NCBI GenBank assembly: GCA_020634155.1
Contig: JACKCI010000001.1
Coordinates: 186,001-250,000, forward strand
Direction: 5' to 3'
Origin: Anaerolineales bacterium
Lineage (GTDB): Bacteria > Chloroflexota > Anaerolineae > Aggregatilineales > J027
Length of the DNA: 64,000 nt
Shown here: positions 52,266 through 61,600 of the stretch, piece by piece
Position numbering within the stretch: the stretch's first letter is position 1
How the letters are laid out: each line of letters starts with the position of its first letter
Translations under genes and position numbers: made by a program
The notes under the pieces: model-generated
The model's database searches: none
Told to the model about the DNA's origin: nothing
What the model saw: the letters and a program-made list of their open reading frames with translations, nothing else

Positions 52266-53229
52266 CCAATACCTTCGCCAGTTCAAGAAGCTTGGGATCA
52301 AGTGGCTTAGGATTGGCAACAACTTCACTGAGCGGGGTTGCGGTAATTTCGCCTCTGAGTAGCCCTATTAATACACCGCTCCTCCCTTGGGCAAGTTGCT
52401 CAGTAGCTTCAGCCGCCAGACGGGTGGCGAGGATGCGGTCGAATGCACCGGGAGTACCCCCGCGCTGGACATGACCTAATGTTGTTGCACGTACATCAAA
52501 ACCAAGGTCTTTGTGGTGTTCTCTAAAATAGCTTGCGAGAGTTTGGGCATTGTACTTAGCGCCTTCTGCCACAACGATTAAGCCATGAGATTTTCCGCGC
52601 TCATAAGCGTGTTCAATTTCCAATGCAATGGATTCAGGATTGACCTCGACCTCTGGAATCACGATTGCCTCGGCTCCGCCTGCAATACCAGACATGAGTG
52701 CTAAATATCCACAATCACGTCCCATAACCTCTACAAGAAACACCCGATGGTGTGATGAAGCAGTAACTTTCAGACGATCTATTGCTTCAAGTGCAATGTT
52801 TAGAGCGGTATCGACACCAATAGTCATTTCAGACCCTGTGAGGTCGTTGTCAATTGTAGAGGCGACACCAACAACAGGAAAACCCATCTCGGTGAGCGCA
52901 TAGGCACCTGTTTGTGAGCCATTGCCCCCAATCACTACAAGACCTTCAATTCCACGTTGATAAAATTCACGGATTGCTTTCCGCCGACCCTCTTCGGTCT
53001 TAAACTCTAGGGCACGGGCGCTACCAAGTATGGTGCCACCTAATTGGATAATTCCCCCAACATCGCGGGCGGTTAGCGGTTTCATTACACCATCTATACA
53101 ACCCCGATACCCCTGTAGAACCCCATAGACCTCAAAGCCGTGAGCAATACCCGTGCGGACAACTGAGCGTATGGCTGCATTCATGCCGGGAGCATCCCCA
53201 CCACTGGTTAAAACTGCTATGCGTTGCAT
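52258..53229 (-). CDS. pfkA: 6-phosphofructokinase
   Basis: A 323-residue glycolytic enzyme that phosphorylates fructose 6-phosphate. Motifs: VLTSGGDAPGMNAAIRSVVR, GYRGCIDG, GGTILGSARALEFKTEEGR, catalytic STIDNDLTGSEMTIGVDTALN and VEVMGRDCGYLALMSGIAGGAEAIVIPE. The Mg-nucleotide motif reads VVIGGNGSQTGAYAL. Asn stands where E. coli has Asp103, while the following Gly (position 104) points to ATP rather than pyrophosphate as donor. Position 124 is Ser (ASTIDND). AGGAGG lies just before ATG 53229. It stands alone. Confidence 0.93.
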   Translation of the reverse strand: MQRIAVLTSGGDAPGMNAAIRSVVRTGIAHGFEVYGVLQGYRGCIDGVMKPLTARDVGGIIQLGGTILGSARALEFKTEEGRRKAIREFYQRGIEGLVVIGGNGSQTGAYALTEMGFPVVGVASTIDNDLTGSEMTIGVDTALNIALEAIDRLKVTASSHHRVFLVEVMGRDCGYLALMSGIAGGAEAIVIPEVEVNPESIALEIEHAYERGKSHGLIVVAEGAKYNAQTLASYFREHHKDLGFDVRATTLGHVQRGGTPGAFDRILATRLAAEATEQLAQGRSGVLIGLLRGEITATPLSEVVANPKPLDPKLLELAKVLAM

Positions 53230-53258
53230 AGACCCTCCTTTTCTGTTCTTCGTGGAGG

Positions 53259-53264
53259 ATTATA
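53259..53264 (-). promoter_or_regulatory. Probable -10 of pfkA
   Basis: TATAAT on the minus strand at 53264-53259, 30 nt upstream of the pfkA ATG. The -35 is not clear. Confidence 0.45.
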
Positions 53265-53270
53265 ACCTAC

Positions 53271-53299
53271 TTGCTCAATTCAGCGGGCAGATATATGCT
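53271..53299 (+). promoter_or_regulatory. Probable promoter of the SH3b/GH46-like gene
   Basis: TTGCTC (53271-53276), 17-nt spacer, TATGCT (53294-53299), just before GAGGAG and the ATG at 53323. The short distance to the start (about 17 nt) keeps this tentative. Confidence 0.4.
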
Positions 53300-53322
53300 G
53301 TGCGTAATAGAGGAGTGTTTCC

Positions 53323-54441
53323 ATGACCACACAACCCCTTCTTGCAACTATTCGTTCCGGCATCAGCGGTAATATTCGAGAAATAAATGTTCGACATGGG
53401 CCAAGTACCAACTTCAGCATTACGTTTAGCGCACCTGTTCAATTGGGTGGATTACGGGTACTGGAGGTTGAGCCAGATGCGGAGTTACGTCATTTTGGGG
53501 GAAAAATCTTCCAATGGTTTAAGCTAGAATTTCCCAATCTTCAAATTGGTTGGATTCGTGACGATTTGTTGGATATCCAAGGTGATGGCACTCAGTTTGG
53601 TTATGGGGTTTTGCCCCAACCCGCGTTTGCCTTTGATCTAAGTCGAACCAGTACATCACCCGACCCTGAGCGAGAACCAGACCCGATTCCCATCCCACCT
53701 CAACCAACACCACCGCAGCCTTCAATTGATAATAGCTTAGAGCGAGTGGCAGCCGCAGCCTTCAATATTACGGCTGCATTTGAAGGTGGGGGTTATGCCA
53801 GTTACCAAAATACAGATCGCGGGATTGTGAGCTATGGACGTTTCCAATTTACATTGCAATCCAGTAATTTAGCTGCTGTCGTTGAACGCTATTTGGAAAA
53901 ATCGGACAGTTTCACTTCACAAGCTCTCGAAAACGAATATCTTGTCCGTATCCGCGCTCATGATGAGATGCTGCGAGGAGACCGACGCTTACAGGATTTG
54001 TTGGTACAGGCGGCAGGTGAGCAAGCGATGCAAGATGCTCAGGATGAGGTCGCTTTTGAGCGTTTTTGGTCGGTGGTTTATAATCTCAGCATCGCCCCAC
54101 GAAACATTCTGTTTCCACTAACGCAAGCGATGTGCTTTGACATCGGTATCCAGCATGGTACTCGGCACGATTTATTCTCTCAAGCGGAGACTGCGCTAGG
54201 GGTGCCGCTTAAATCACGACTTGTTGATAACGGCATCGCTGAAACCACCTTTGCCCAGAGGGTTGCCGAGATTAGACACGCTATTCTTGTACGAATTGCC
54301 GAGCGCGATAATGTTCCGGGGGTAATTCGCCGTGCTGATGCGTGGTTGAATCTTATTGCTTCAGGTGATTGGAACTTACAAGGGAATGCCGATGGTGTGA
54401 TAACGGTTTTCGGGAAGATGGTACAAGTTCGCAATCCCTAA
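53323..54441 (+). CDS. SH3b domain plus chitosanase-like (GH46-type) hydrolase domain
   Basis: A 372-residue protein. Residues 1-90 form an SH3b-like domain (NIREINVRHGPSTNFSITFS, WFKLEFPNLQIGWIRDDLLD). A Pro-rich linker follows (about 118-140, PDPEREPDPIPIPPQPTPP). Residues 145-372 resemble the lysozyme-like fold of GH46 chitosanases: AAAFNITAAFEGGGYASYQNTDRGIVSYGRFQF provides a candidate general acid Glu and a downstream Asp in TDRG, then LTQAMCFDIGIQHGTRHDLFS. No signal peptide is visible, which is odd for a wall- or glycan-degrading enzyme. ATG 53323 has GAGGAG upstream. The family call is from pattern memory. Immediately downstream lies a tandem-repeat array. Confidence 0.6.
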   Translation: MTTQPLLATIRSGISGNIREINVRHGPSTNFSITFSAPVQLGGLRVLEVEPDAELRHFGGKIFQWFKLEFPNLQIGWIRDDLLDIQGDGTQFGYGVLPQPAFAFDLSRTSTSPDPEREPDPIPIPPQPTPPQPSIDNSLERVAAAAFNITAAFEGGGYASYQNTDRGIVSYGRFQFTLQSSNLAAVVERYLEKSDSFTSQALENEYLVRIRAHDEMLRGDRRLQDLLVQAAGEQAMQDAQDEVAFERFWSVVYNLSIAPRNILFPLTQAMCFDIGIQHGTRHDLFSQAETALGVPLKSRLVDNGIAETTFAQRVAEIRHAILVRIAERDNVPGVIRRADAWLNLIASGDWNLQGNADGVITVFGKMVQVRNP

Positions 54442-54455
54442 ATCATGACAGCCCG

Positions 54456-54983
54456 AACACGGTAACCCAGTGATAAAACCCCGTTATCACCTGACTAAAA
54501 GTTGGGACACACTAGGCGCAGGGCGCATTCCAAGTTTGTAGTCATGATAACGGCCACTTATCATCTGCCGAAGGGCGCGAAGCGAGGTCTCCGTGTTTTC
54601 GATAGTAATATACTATATTACAGAAACACGGTAACCCAGTGATAAAACCCCGTTATCACCTGACTAAAAGTTGGGACACACTAGGCGCAGGGCGCATTCC
54701 AAGTTTGTAGTCATGATAACGGCCACTTATCATCTGCCGAAGGGCGCGAAGCGAGGTCTCCGTGTTTTCGATAGTAATATACTATATTACAGAAACACGG
54801 TAACCCAGTGATAAAACCCCGTTATCACCTGACTAAAAGTTGGGACACACTAGGCGCAGGGCGCATTCCAAGTTTGTAGTCATGATAACGGCCACTTATC
54901 ATCTGCCGAAGGGCGCGAAGCGAGGTCTCCGTGTTTTCGATAGTAATATACTATATTACAGAAACACGGTAACCCAGTGATAA
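54456..54983. repeat. Tandem array of a 169-bp unit, three identical copies plus a partial fourth
   Basis: Copies at 54456-54624, 54625-54793 and 54794-54962 read the same throughout; the fourth matches for 21 nt (54963-54983) and then diverges. Each unit has ends AACACGG and CCGTGTT (copy 1: 54456-54462, 54591-54597), two dyads GTGATAA-N7-TTATCAC (54470-54490) and ATGATAA-N7-TTATCAT (54544-54564), a long stem CCGTTATCA..TGACTA with TAGTCA..TGATAACGG joining the dyads, and a 17-nt palindrome GTAATATA-C-TATATTAC (54605-54621) in the spacer. No ORF of note crosses it. It is not a CRISPR array, since there are no unique spacers. Confidence 0.92.
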
Positions 54984-55068
54984 GTTGTATTATCACGAGT
55001 AATCGCATCAAGTGAGTAGACAACAATCGTAGGGTCGTGCAGTCAACTCGTGATAATTGGCTTATCAG
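54963..55068. repeat. Diverged fourth copy of the repeat unit
   Basis: It keeps two dyads, GTGATAA-N6-TTATCAC (54977-54996) and GTGATAA-N5-TTATCAG (55050-55068), 73 nt apart against 74 in the exact copies. The sequence between them differs, but TTATCACGAGT (54990-55000) and ACTCGTGATAA (55046-55056) form an 11-bp perfect inverted repeat in the same place as the long stem of the exact units. The changed but still paired stem argues that the fold is maintained. Confidence 0.7.
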
Positions 55069-55086
55069 ATGGGCTGCAAGGTAGAG

Positions 55087-55770
55087 TTATTGGGCGGGGT
55101 TTATAAAGGCTTTGATAATTGCGGTCGTTAGCTGTGGATCTGTTTCGTCTTGAGATGGCTCACAAAAAAAATAGCGTTTTGTCTCTTTGGTGGTCAAATG
55201 AATTTTCCAGCCTGCCCCAGAATAGTCCACTGTCTCAATTTGACTAAGCGGGTATGACCAATCACGGTCACGTCCTAACAAATGAAGCGTGGTATAGGTG
55301 ATAAAGAGACTCCCTGTATCTAGAGGCTGGTCGTCGGCGTTACCACCTTGATGTAAATTGACGTGAGCAAAAGTGAGATACACAGTACCAGCCGCAGGCG
55401 CGTTGGGGATAGAGACATCCAGCGGCTTCAACCACGATAAGTCACCCTGTTGGGCTTGTTGGAGGCGTTGGCGCTGGATAAAAACCTTTGTACTGATGTC
55501 AATTGCTTGGTCAGCCGCAAGCCAACCCGCTTGTCCTAGCACCTGTGCGGCGTAAAAATACTGACGGCGCTTGCTAAAACGTTGATAGGCGATTCGCCAG
55601 CCATCATCTTGCGGCTCGAATAAAGCAACGGCTTTGCATCGATTGCACACCAAACGCGGAAACCCTGATCCAAATCCAAACCATTGGCGCGGGGCAAATT
55701 CGGTAATAGTGCCTTCCGCGTGGCAGAAAAGGCATCCAACAAGCGGGGCTGGCAAATCAGGTATACTCAT
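55087..55770 (-). CDS. Zinc-ribbon hypothetical protein, 227 aa
   Basis: An unrecognised soluble protein. Residues 13-45 hold CLFC and CNRC, a four-Cys zinc-ribbon-like arrangement (VGCLFCHAEGTITEF, LVCNRCKAVALFE). A short helical segment follows (about 65-110, RRQYFYAAQVLGQAGWLAADQAID). The rest is beta-rich with an end like a PH-type domain (YPLSQIETVDYSGAGWKIHLTTKETKRYFF). No membrane segment. It starts at ATG 55770, 2 nt after the trpS stop, so it is likely cotranscribed with trpS. Confidence 0.78.
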   Translation of the reverse strand: MSIPDLPAPLVGCLFCHAEGTITEFAPRQWFGFGSGFPRLVCNRCKAVALFEPQDDGWRIAYQRFSKRRQYFYAAQVLGQAGWLAADQAIDISTKVFIQRQRLQQAQQGDLSWLKPLDVSIPNAPAAGTVYLTFAHVNLHQGGNADDQPLDTGSLFITYTTLHLLGRDRDWSYPLSQIETVDYSGAGWKIHLTTKETKRYFFCEPSQDETDPQLTTAIIKAFINPAQ

Positions 55771-55772
55771 GG

Positions 55773-56786
55773 CTACGCGGATAAAAATCCCATTCTTTCT
55801 TGAACGATTGCGAGGGTGCGGTTAGCAATTGCTCGTGCTTTCTCGGCACCTTGCGCTAGAAGATCATCTATATTACGCACATCTTCGGTAAGTTCACGGT
55901 AGCGTTGCTGAATAGGTTGCAAGGACTCAATTACGGCCTCAGCTACTGCTTTCTTGAGGTCACCATACCCCCGTGCCGTTGAGAAATGGGCCTCAATAGC
56001 TTCAGCGCTCTGGCTAGTAAAAGCCTGATAAATGGTCAGTAAATTATTGACGCCTGCTCGACTGGGGTCATCGCTGAACTGGATTTCTTTGCCGGAGTCG
56101 GTAACCGACTTCATGATTTTCTTGCGAATAGTATCTGGTTCATCAAGAATGTACACGGCATGTAGTTGAGCAGCTTCGCTCTTGCTCATCTTAGCCGTGG
56201 GGTTATCAAGGCCCATGATACGTGCCCCCGCAGGCGGAATCATCACCTCTGGAATGGTGAAGGTGTCCTCACCATAAAGATGATTCATGCGTTGAGCCAA
56301 ATCACGGGTGAACTCCAGATGCTGGCGTTGGTCGTCCCCAACAGGCACAACCTCAGCTTGATAGAGCAAAATGTCTGCTGCCATCAATACGGGATAGCTT
56401 AACAAGCCAGTAGATACCGACATGGCCTCTTGCTTGGCAGATTTGTCCTTGAATTGGGTCATACGATATAGCCAACCCAAAGGGGTTTGACATGTTAGGA
56501 GCCACGCCAATTCCGAATGAGCCTTGACGTGTGACTGAACAAAAATGGTTGATAGTGTTGGGTCGATACCACATGCGAGGTAAATGGCGGCAACTTCGCG
56601 TGTTTTTTCGCGGAGTTGGGCGGGGTCATGTTCAACGGTGATCGCATGTAAATCAACGACACAATAGTAGGCATCGAAACGGTGTTGATTCTCCGCCCAT
56701 TGCTTTATTGCCCCCAGATAATTGCCGATAGTTAGGTTACCGGACGGCTGAATACCTGAGAGAACACGTTTTCGATTTTGGGTCAT
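55773..56786 (-). CDS. trpS: Tryptophan-tRNA ligase
   Basis: A 337-residue class I aminoacyl-tRNA synthetase that charges tRNA-Trp. The HIGH-type motif is SGIQPSGNLTIGNYLGAIKQW, and the KMSKS motif is AKMSKSEA. Other family blocks: YCVVDLHAITV, ACGIDPTLSTIFVQSHVKAHSELAWLL, PVLMAADILLYQAEVVPVGDDQRQHLEFTRDLAQRMN. Length is usual (about 330). The ATG at 56786 lies 80 nt beyond the tRNA-Arg gene on the same strand. Confidence 0.97.
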   Translation of the reverse strand: MTQNRKRVLSGIQPSGNLTIGNYLGAIKQWAENQHRFDAYYCVVDLHAITVEHDPAQLREKTREVAAIYLACGIDPTLSTIFVQSHVKAHSELAWLLTCQTPLGWLYRMTQFKDKSAKQEAMSVSTGLLSYPVLMAADILLYQAEVVPVGDDQRQHLEFTRDLAQRMNHLYGEDTFTIPEVMIPPAGARIMGLDNPTAKMSKSEAAQLHAVYILDEPDTIRKKIMKSVTDSGKEIQFSDDPSRAGVNNLLTIYQAFTSQSAEAIEAHFSTARGYGDLKKAVAEAVIESLQPIQQRYRELTEDVRNIDDLLAQGAEKARAIANRTLAIVQERMGFLSA

Positions 56787-56839
56787 GTACTTCTTTCCTA
56801 GTTGAAAATTCGTAGTTGAATTGTAACATTAAACAAAAA

Positions 56840-56859
56840 AAGACGCTGCATGGCGTCTT
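56840..56859 (-). terminator. Terminator after tRNA-Arg
   Basis: On the minus strand AAGACGC and GCGTCTT form a 7-bp stem (56859-56853 with 56846-56840) with a 6-nt loop, followed by a run of T. Confidence 0.8.
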
Positions 56860-56865
56860 CGATAG

Positions 56866-56938
56866 CGCCCCCTGAGGGATTCGAACCCCCGACCTTTGGT
56901 TCCGAAGACCACTGCTCTAACCACTGAGCTAAAAGGGC
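56866..56938 (-). tRNA. tRNA-Arg (anticodon TCG)
   Basis: The acceptor GCCCTTT pairs with AGGGGGC (two G-U pairs); the discriminator is G. The D stem is GCTC/GAGC. The anticodon arm GTGGT-CTTCGGA-ACCAA gives anticodon TCG with a G-A mismatch at the top pair. The T arm is GGGGG-TTCGAAT-CCCTC. CCA is not encoded. The CTTCGGA loop is usual for bacterial tRNA-Arg reading CGA/CGG. Confidence 0.87.
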
Positions 56939-56956
56939 ATTAGTGTATCTACTATG

Positions 56957-56985
56957 ATAGTAACATGCCTGATTTTCATTGACAA
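56957..56985 (-). promoter_or_regulatory. Promoter of tRNA-Arg
   Basis: On the minus strand TTGTCA (56985-56980) and TACTAT (56962-56957) are separated by 17 nt; the tRNA begins 19 nt after the -10. Confidence 0.7.
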
Positions 56986-57099
56986 TAGGCAAAGCGTAGA
57001 GCTTCGGGATGCTGCTGCACACCTTAAGCCCACACGGATTTGGCGATCATCCGTCTCTTCGTGTTATTATTCAGGAAAGGCCACAAGGAGCGAAGCACA

Positions 57100-58695
57100 A
57101 TGCAGATTGAGTATGTTCTAGACTACGATGTGCTTTCAGTTGAGCGCGACCATCGTGTTTATCTACTAGCGAAAATTAAGGCTAAAAGCGCACCTCAACA
57201 AAGAACTCGTCTTCCCCTAAATCTCAGTGTTGTGCTTGATCGAAGCGGATCAATGGCTGGCGACAAGCTCGACTATGTTAAGAAGGCGACCCAGTTCCTA
57301 ATCCGACACCTCGACCCATCTGACTACTTTAGCTTGGTCACATATAATCATGAGGTCTATGTTGAGATACCCCCGCGTCAAGTTGAGAACAAAGACCAGT
57401 TGAGCCGTGCGGTGGATGCTTTTGCAGCAGGTGGTTCTACTAACTTAAGCGGCGGATGGCTCCAAGGCTGCCAATTGGTTACCAATAATCTTGACCAACA
57501 ACGTGTCAATCGCACATTGCTATTGACCGACGGCCTTGCTAATCAAGGTATTGTTGAGCCACACCGTCTAGCAACATTGGCGCGACAAAAGCGCGATGAG
57601 GGTATCACCACCACCACAATGGGTGTAGGTATGGATTTCAATGAAGACTTGTTGACACAGATGGCTTCTGAGGGGGGTGGCGCATTCTATTTCATTGATA
57701 ATCCTGACCAAACCCCTCATATTTTCGCGGAAGAGCTAAAAGACTTACTCAAAGTAGTAGGGCAAAATCTATACATTGGCCTTAAGCTGTCACCCTATAT
57801 TCAGGCTGTGCAGCAACTCAACACTTACCCTATTGATTATCAGAGTCGGCAAGAAGTCAGGTTCCGTTTGGGGGACATCTACAGCGATGAACTCAAGACA
57901 TTGATGGTTACGCTATCTATTCCTTCACTAAAGACACTTGGCTCCGTTGAAATTGCTCAACTAAGCTTTGAGTATGATGAAATTCTGGCGGATCGGACCG
58001 AACACCGTTCTCTGAGTTTCCCGATACAGGTTAATGTTGTTTCTGATCAAGCCGCTAAGTCCGACCCCAAGCCCGAAGTTGTCCGCGTTGCCCTTATGCT
58101 AGAAGCCGCCCGCGCCCGTGAACAAGCGATTCGCCATGCAGACAAAGGCGAGTTTAAGGATGCAAGAGACAAACTCAATCAGGCAGCCGATGCTATTGCC
58201 GATGCCCAAATTGATGATGAGGAGCTTCAAGTCGAACACAATATGCTGCGTGAGGAGGCCATGGACATGGAAATAGGCTCCCAACGCTATGATGCGTATT
58301 CACGTAAATCTAGCACATCCAAAATCCACTACTCAACGCAACGGGTACGGCGTGAAGAAACCGTTTTTGTCCATACACGGCTTAAAGCCTCACGCGAGGC
58401 ATTTGAGCGCCATGGGGAAACGCCGCGCTTTATTAAATGGAAGCGTGAGCAGTTGGTGCTTGATATGGATGTCCTCCGAATCGGACGGGCTGGCGATAAT
58501 GATATCGTTATTCATGAGTCAGATGTTTCTGAGTACCATTGCCAAATTGTTCGACAGGGGGATATCCTCTATTTAGAAGACCTTAACAGCACTAATGGAA
58601 CGTTTGCGAATGGTGGGCGAGTTGAAAAAGCCTTTCAATTGAGCGTCGGGGATGTGGTTACCGTAGGGAAATGGCTCTTTATGTTTACCTATTGA
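57100..58695 (+). CDS. VWA-domain protein with C-terminal FHA domain
   Basis: A 531-residue soluble protein. ATG 57100 has AAGGAG 9 nt upstream; the frame is open to 57040 but lacks a site there. The von Willebrand A domain (about 40-215) has an intact metal site: Asp47-x-Ser-x-Ser in VVLDRSGSMAG, Thr in AGGSTNLSGG and Asp in LLTDGLAN. A middle beta and coiled region follows (about 220-420, with a charged helix ARAREQAIRHADKGEFKDARDKLNQAADAI). The FHA domain ends the protein (about 455-531, LRIGRAGDNDIVI, DVSEYHCQI, LEDLNSTNGTFANG), with the Arg, Ser/Asn and NG residues that bind phosphothreonine. It converges on, and overlaps by 7 nt, a Ser/Thr kinase gene, a natural candidate partner. Confidence 0.92.
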   Translation: MQIEYVLDYDVLSVERDHRVYLLAKIKAKSAPQQRTRLPLNLSVVLDRSGSMAGDKLDYVKKATQFLIRHLDPSDYFSLVTYNHEVYVEIPPRQVENKDQLSRAVDAFAAGGSTNLSGGWLQGCQLVTNNLDQQRVNRTLLLTDGLANQGIVEPHRLATLARQKRDEGITTTTMGVGMDFNEDLLTQMASEGGGAFYFIDNPDQTPHIFAEELKDLLKVVGQNLYIGLKLSPYIQAVQQLNTYPIDYQSRQEVRFRLGDIYSDELKTLMVTLSIPSLKTLGSVEIAQLSFEYDEILADRTEHRSLSFPIQVNVVSDQAAKSDPKPEVVRVALMLEAARAREQAIRHADKGEFKDARDKLNQAADAIADAQIDDEELQVEHNMLREEAMDMEIGSQRYDAYSRKSSTSKIHYSTQRVRREETVFVHTRLKASREAFERHGETPRFIKWKREQLVLDMDVLRIGRAGDNDIVIHESDVSEYHCQIVRQGDILYLEDLNSTNGTFANGGRVEKAFQLSVGDVVTVGKWLFMFTY

Positions 58696-61600
58696 GTTGG
58701 GCACAGTGGCAGTACACGGTATTGAGTACGCTCTAAGCACGTTAGCTCTCGAATATAGCGATTGTTAGTCGCAAACTCGACCATTTCGTCTAAAGACTGG
58801 AATGTTCGCCATAACCGAATAGTCCGATCACGCGAGGCAGAGAGGGCTGTCCGACTATCACTACTAAAAGCCACATCAAGGACAGCATCAAGATGACCAT
58901 CAAATCGTGCAATTTCATCGCCAGAGCGAACGTCCCAAAGCCGCACACTTCGATCACGCGAGGCAGAGAGTACCGTTTCACCATTTGGGTTAAAAGCTAC
59001 GGCAGTAATGGGGCCTGTATGTCCCACCATCTCTTGGAATATGTATCCCGTTTCGGTATCCCACAATCGAACGATACCATCAGTTGATCCTGACAGTATT
59101 TGCTGCGGATTACGGGGGTTGAACGCTACAGTTGTAGTCTCAATCTCTGTCTGCAAGGTTGCCTGTATTACGCCGGAAGTTACATCCCACAGGCGGATAC
59201 TTCCATCTAGACTGACTGATAATAATTGGTTGCCATCTGGGCTAAAGGCCACGGTCTTTACTTGAGCCGTATGACCAGCTAGCACCCGAATGGTTTGGCC
59301 TGTTTCAATATCCCATAATCGAATCGTGTTGTCAGATGACCCAGACGCCAGCCATTTGCCATCAGGACTGAAAGTGACTGAATTCACTTCACGGGTATGC
59401 CCCACAAATTGACGGACGGACTTTCCCGTTTCCGTGTCCCAAAGTCGAATAGTGCCATCTACCGAGCCAGATACTACCGATGTACCATCTGGACTAAATG
59501 CGACATCTTGCACCCAATCGGTATGACCAACCAATGTATGGATGATTTCCCCCGTTTCCAGATTCCAGATGATAGCAATGCGATCGTGTCCGCCTGAAAC
59601 AGCCCGCTGTCCATCTGGGCTAAAGGCCACGCTGGTAATCTCGGCCCCATGTCCACTTAACTGCTTGAGTTGAGCGCCACGTTCTGTATCCCACCAGCGC
59701 ATACTTCCATCGCTAGAAATGGATAAGGCTGTTTGTTCATTGGAACGCAAGAAATCGACTTGCCATACTGAACCAGTATGTCCAACCAAGCGGCGAACTT
59801 CTTTGCCAGCGGCAACATCCCAAATGATCAATAAGCCGTCATTTGCGCCCGAAATCAGAAACTGACCGTCATCATCAAAATCCAGATCATTAATAGCTGC
59901 GGTATGACCCCGCAGAACATATTCAAGGGTACTGGCTTGCATATCCCAAAGTTCAATTTGAGCATCAGGATAGCCAGATGCAATGGTATTCCCTGTGGGA
60001 CTGATAGCAAGCGCACCAATGTTATCATGGGCAATGATTTGTTTTAGCTCCGCCCCTGTTGCCATATCCCACAACCGAATAGTATTATCTACCGAGCCAG
60101 ATAGGATGGTTCGGTTATCTGGGCTAAATACGAGTTGGGAAATTGCGCCCCGATGTCCGTTAAAACGCATAATGATTTGATTGTCGAACAAACTCCATAA
60201 AATAATTTCACCATCCTCCGAACCACTAAGAACCAGTCGGCCACCAATATGATAGACTAGCGCAGTGACAGGTGATGTATGTTGCTCCAACTTGCCAATT
60301 AGAGCACCCGCTGTGAGATCCCATACAAAGATAGTGCCGACGCCTGTACCTGCCATAGCGGTTCGTCCACCGGGGCTATAGGCAAGGCTGTAAATCAACG
60401 CATCATGACCAGCAAACTCCCACAATAATTTGCCGTTATTCATATCCCATAACCGCATAACGCGATCATCGTAGCCCATCAACACAGTGCGTCCACTTGA
60501 ACCAATGGTAATATTGGTCATCCGCGCACCGGAATAAGTCGGCAATAAGCGACGGCTTTGTGTTCCTGTCGAATAGATAGCTTCAGCAAGCGCACGTTGA
60601 GCCTGAGATGACGGATTAGGGATGGCGTTTGCTGCCAAAGCCAAGGCAATAGCGAGATCGGGATTATTATCATTCAGCGCTTGCTGAGAGGATGTAGACA
60701 ACGCTAGACTTTGAGCCTCATCAGCGTTACGTGCAGCCGTCGCGGCTGTAATAGCTACGCGTTCAGCATTCTGTTTAGCGGTTCGCTGCTCTCGTAAAGC
60801 CCAACCCATGAGAAGGCCCGCCACCACGACTGCCGCCAATAGAACAACAACAATTCCCCAGAGCCGCTGCTGGGCACGTCGTAGCAATCGAATTTCACGC
60901 CGACGGCGTTCCTCATTATCCATTTCAGAGCGTTTCCGCTGTGTAATACTGGCATTCAGATAACTTTGCTCATCTTCATTCAATAGAACTTCGCTAGTCT
61001 CTGACCATGCAATAAACTGCTCCAATCTGCTCCCACTAGCTAAGAAACTGGAATCATGCCCAGCATTTAGCCATTCAAAGGTTGCTGATGTCAAGCGGCG
61101 GCGTACCTGCAAATCTTCTCGGTTGTCGTTAAGCCAAGTTCGGAGGCGTCCCCATGCCTTAATGAGTGATTCGTGGGCAATTTCGATGGTAGGGGCACGG
61201 GTGGAGGGTTCATGATCAAAGGTTAATAGACGATATCTCCCGAACAGCATTAAGACATCTTGCAGAATATTGCTTTGGATACCTAATTCCGAACGACGCA
61301 CCCGTTGCCGAGTATCTTCAGCGCTGTCGCCCAAAGACACAAGCCGTAGGAATATTTGCCGCGTTGCTTTCTGCCTATCTGCATCTAGCGATAGATACAG
61401 CTCATCGGCACGCTTTGCAGCGGCTCCAGAGACTCCGCCAATGTTTTGATAGGCTGTTAGTGTCAGTAAATTATTTTCGCGCTGATCAAAAAGCTCTGTC
61501 AGGCTGTACTGCAACAAAGGTAAAGTACCGGGCTGGTTTTGGACTTCGTTGACAATACGTGCTATCAATGCTGGCTCTAGCTGAACACCCACCTGCGAGG

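Noticed and set aside
54484..54550. Integron attC site
   Set aside because: The long imperfect hairpin recalls attC, but the ends do not fit the RYYYAAC/GTTRRRY core sites, there are no cassette ORFs, and the only recombinase lies 44 kb away.
54456..54983. CRISPR array
   Set aside because: The whole 169-bp unit is repeated exactly, with no unique spacers, and no cas gene is near.
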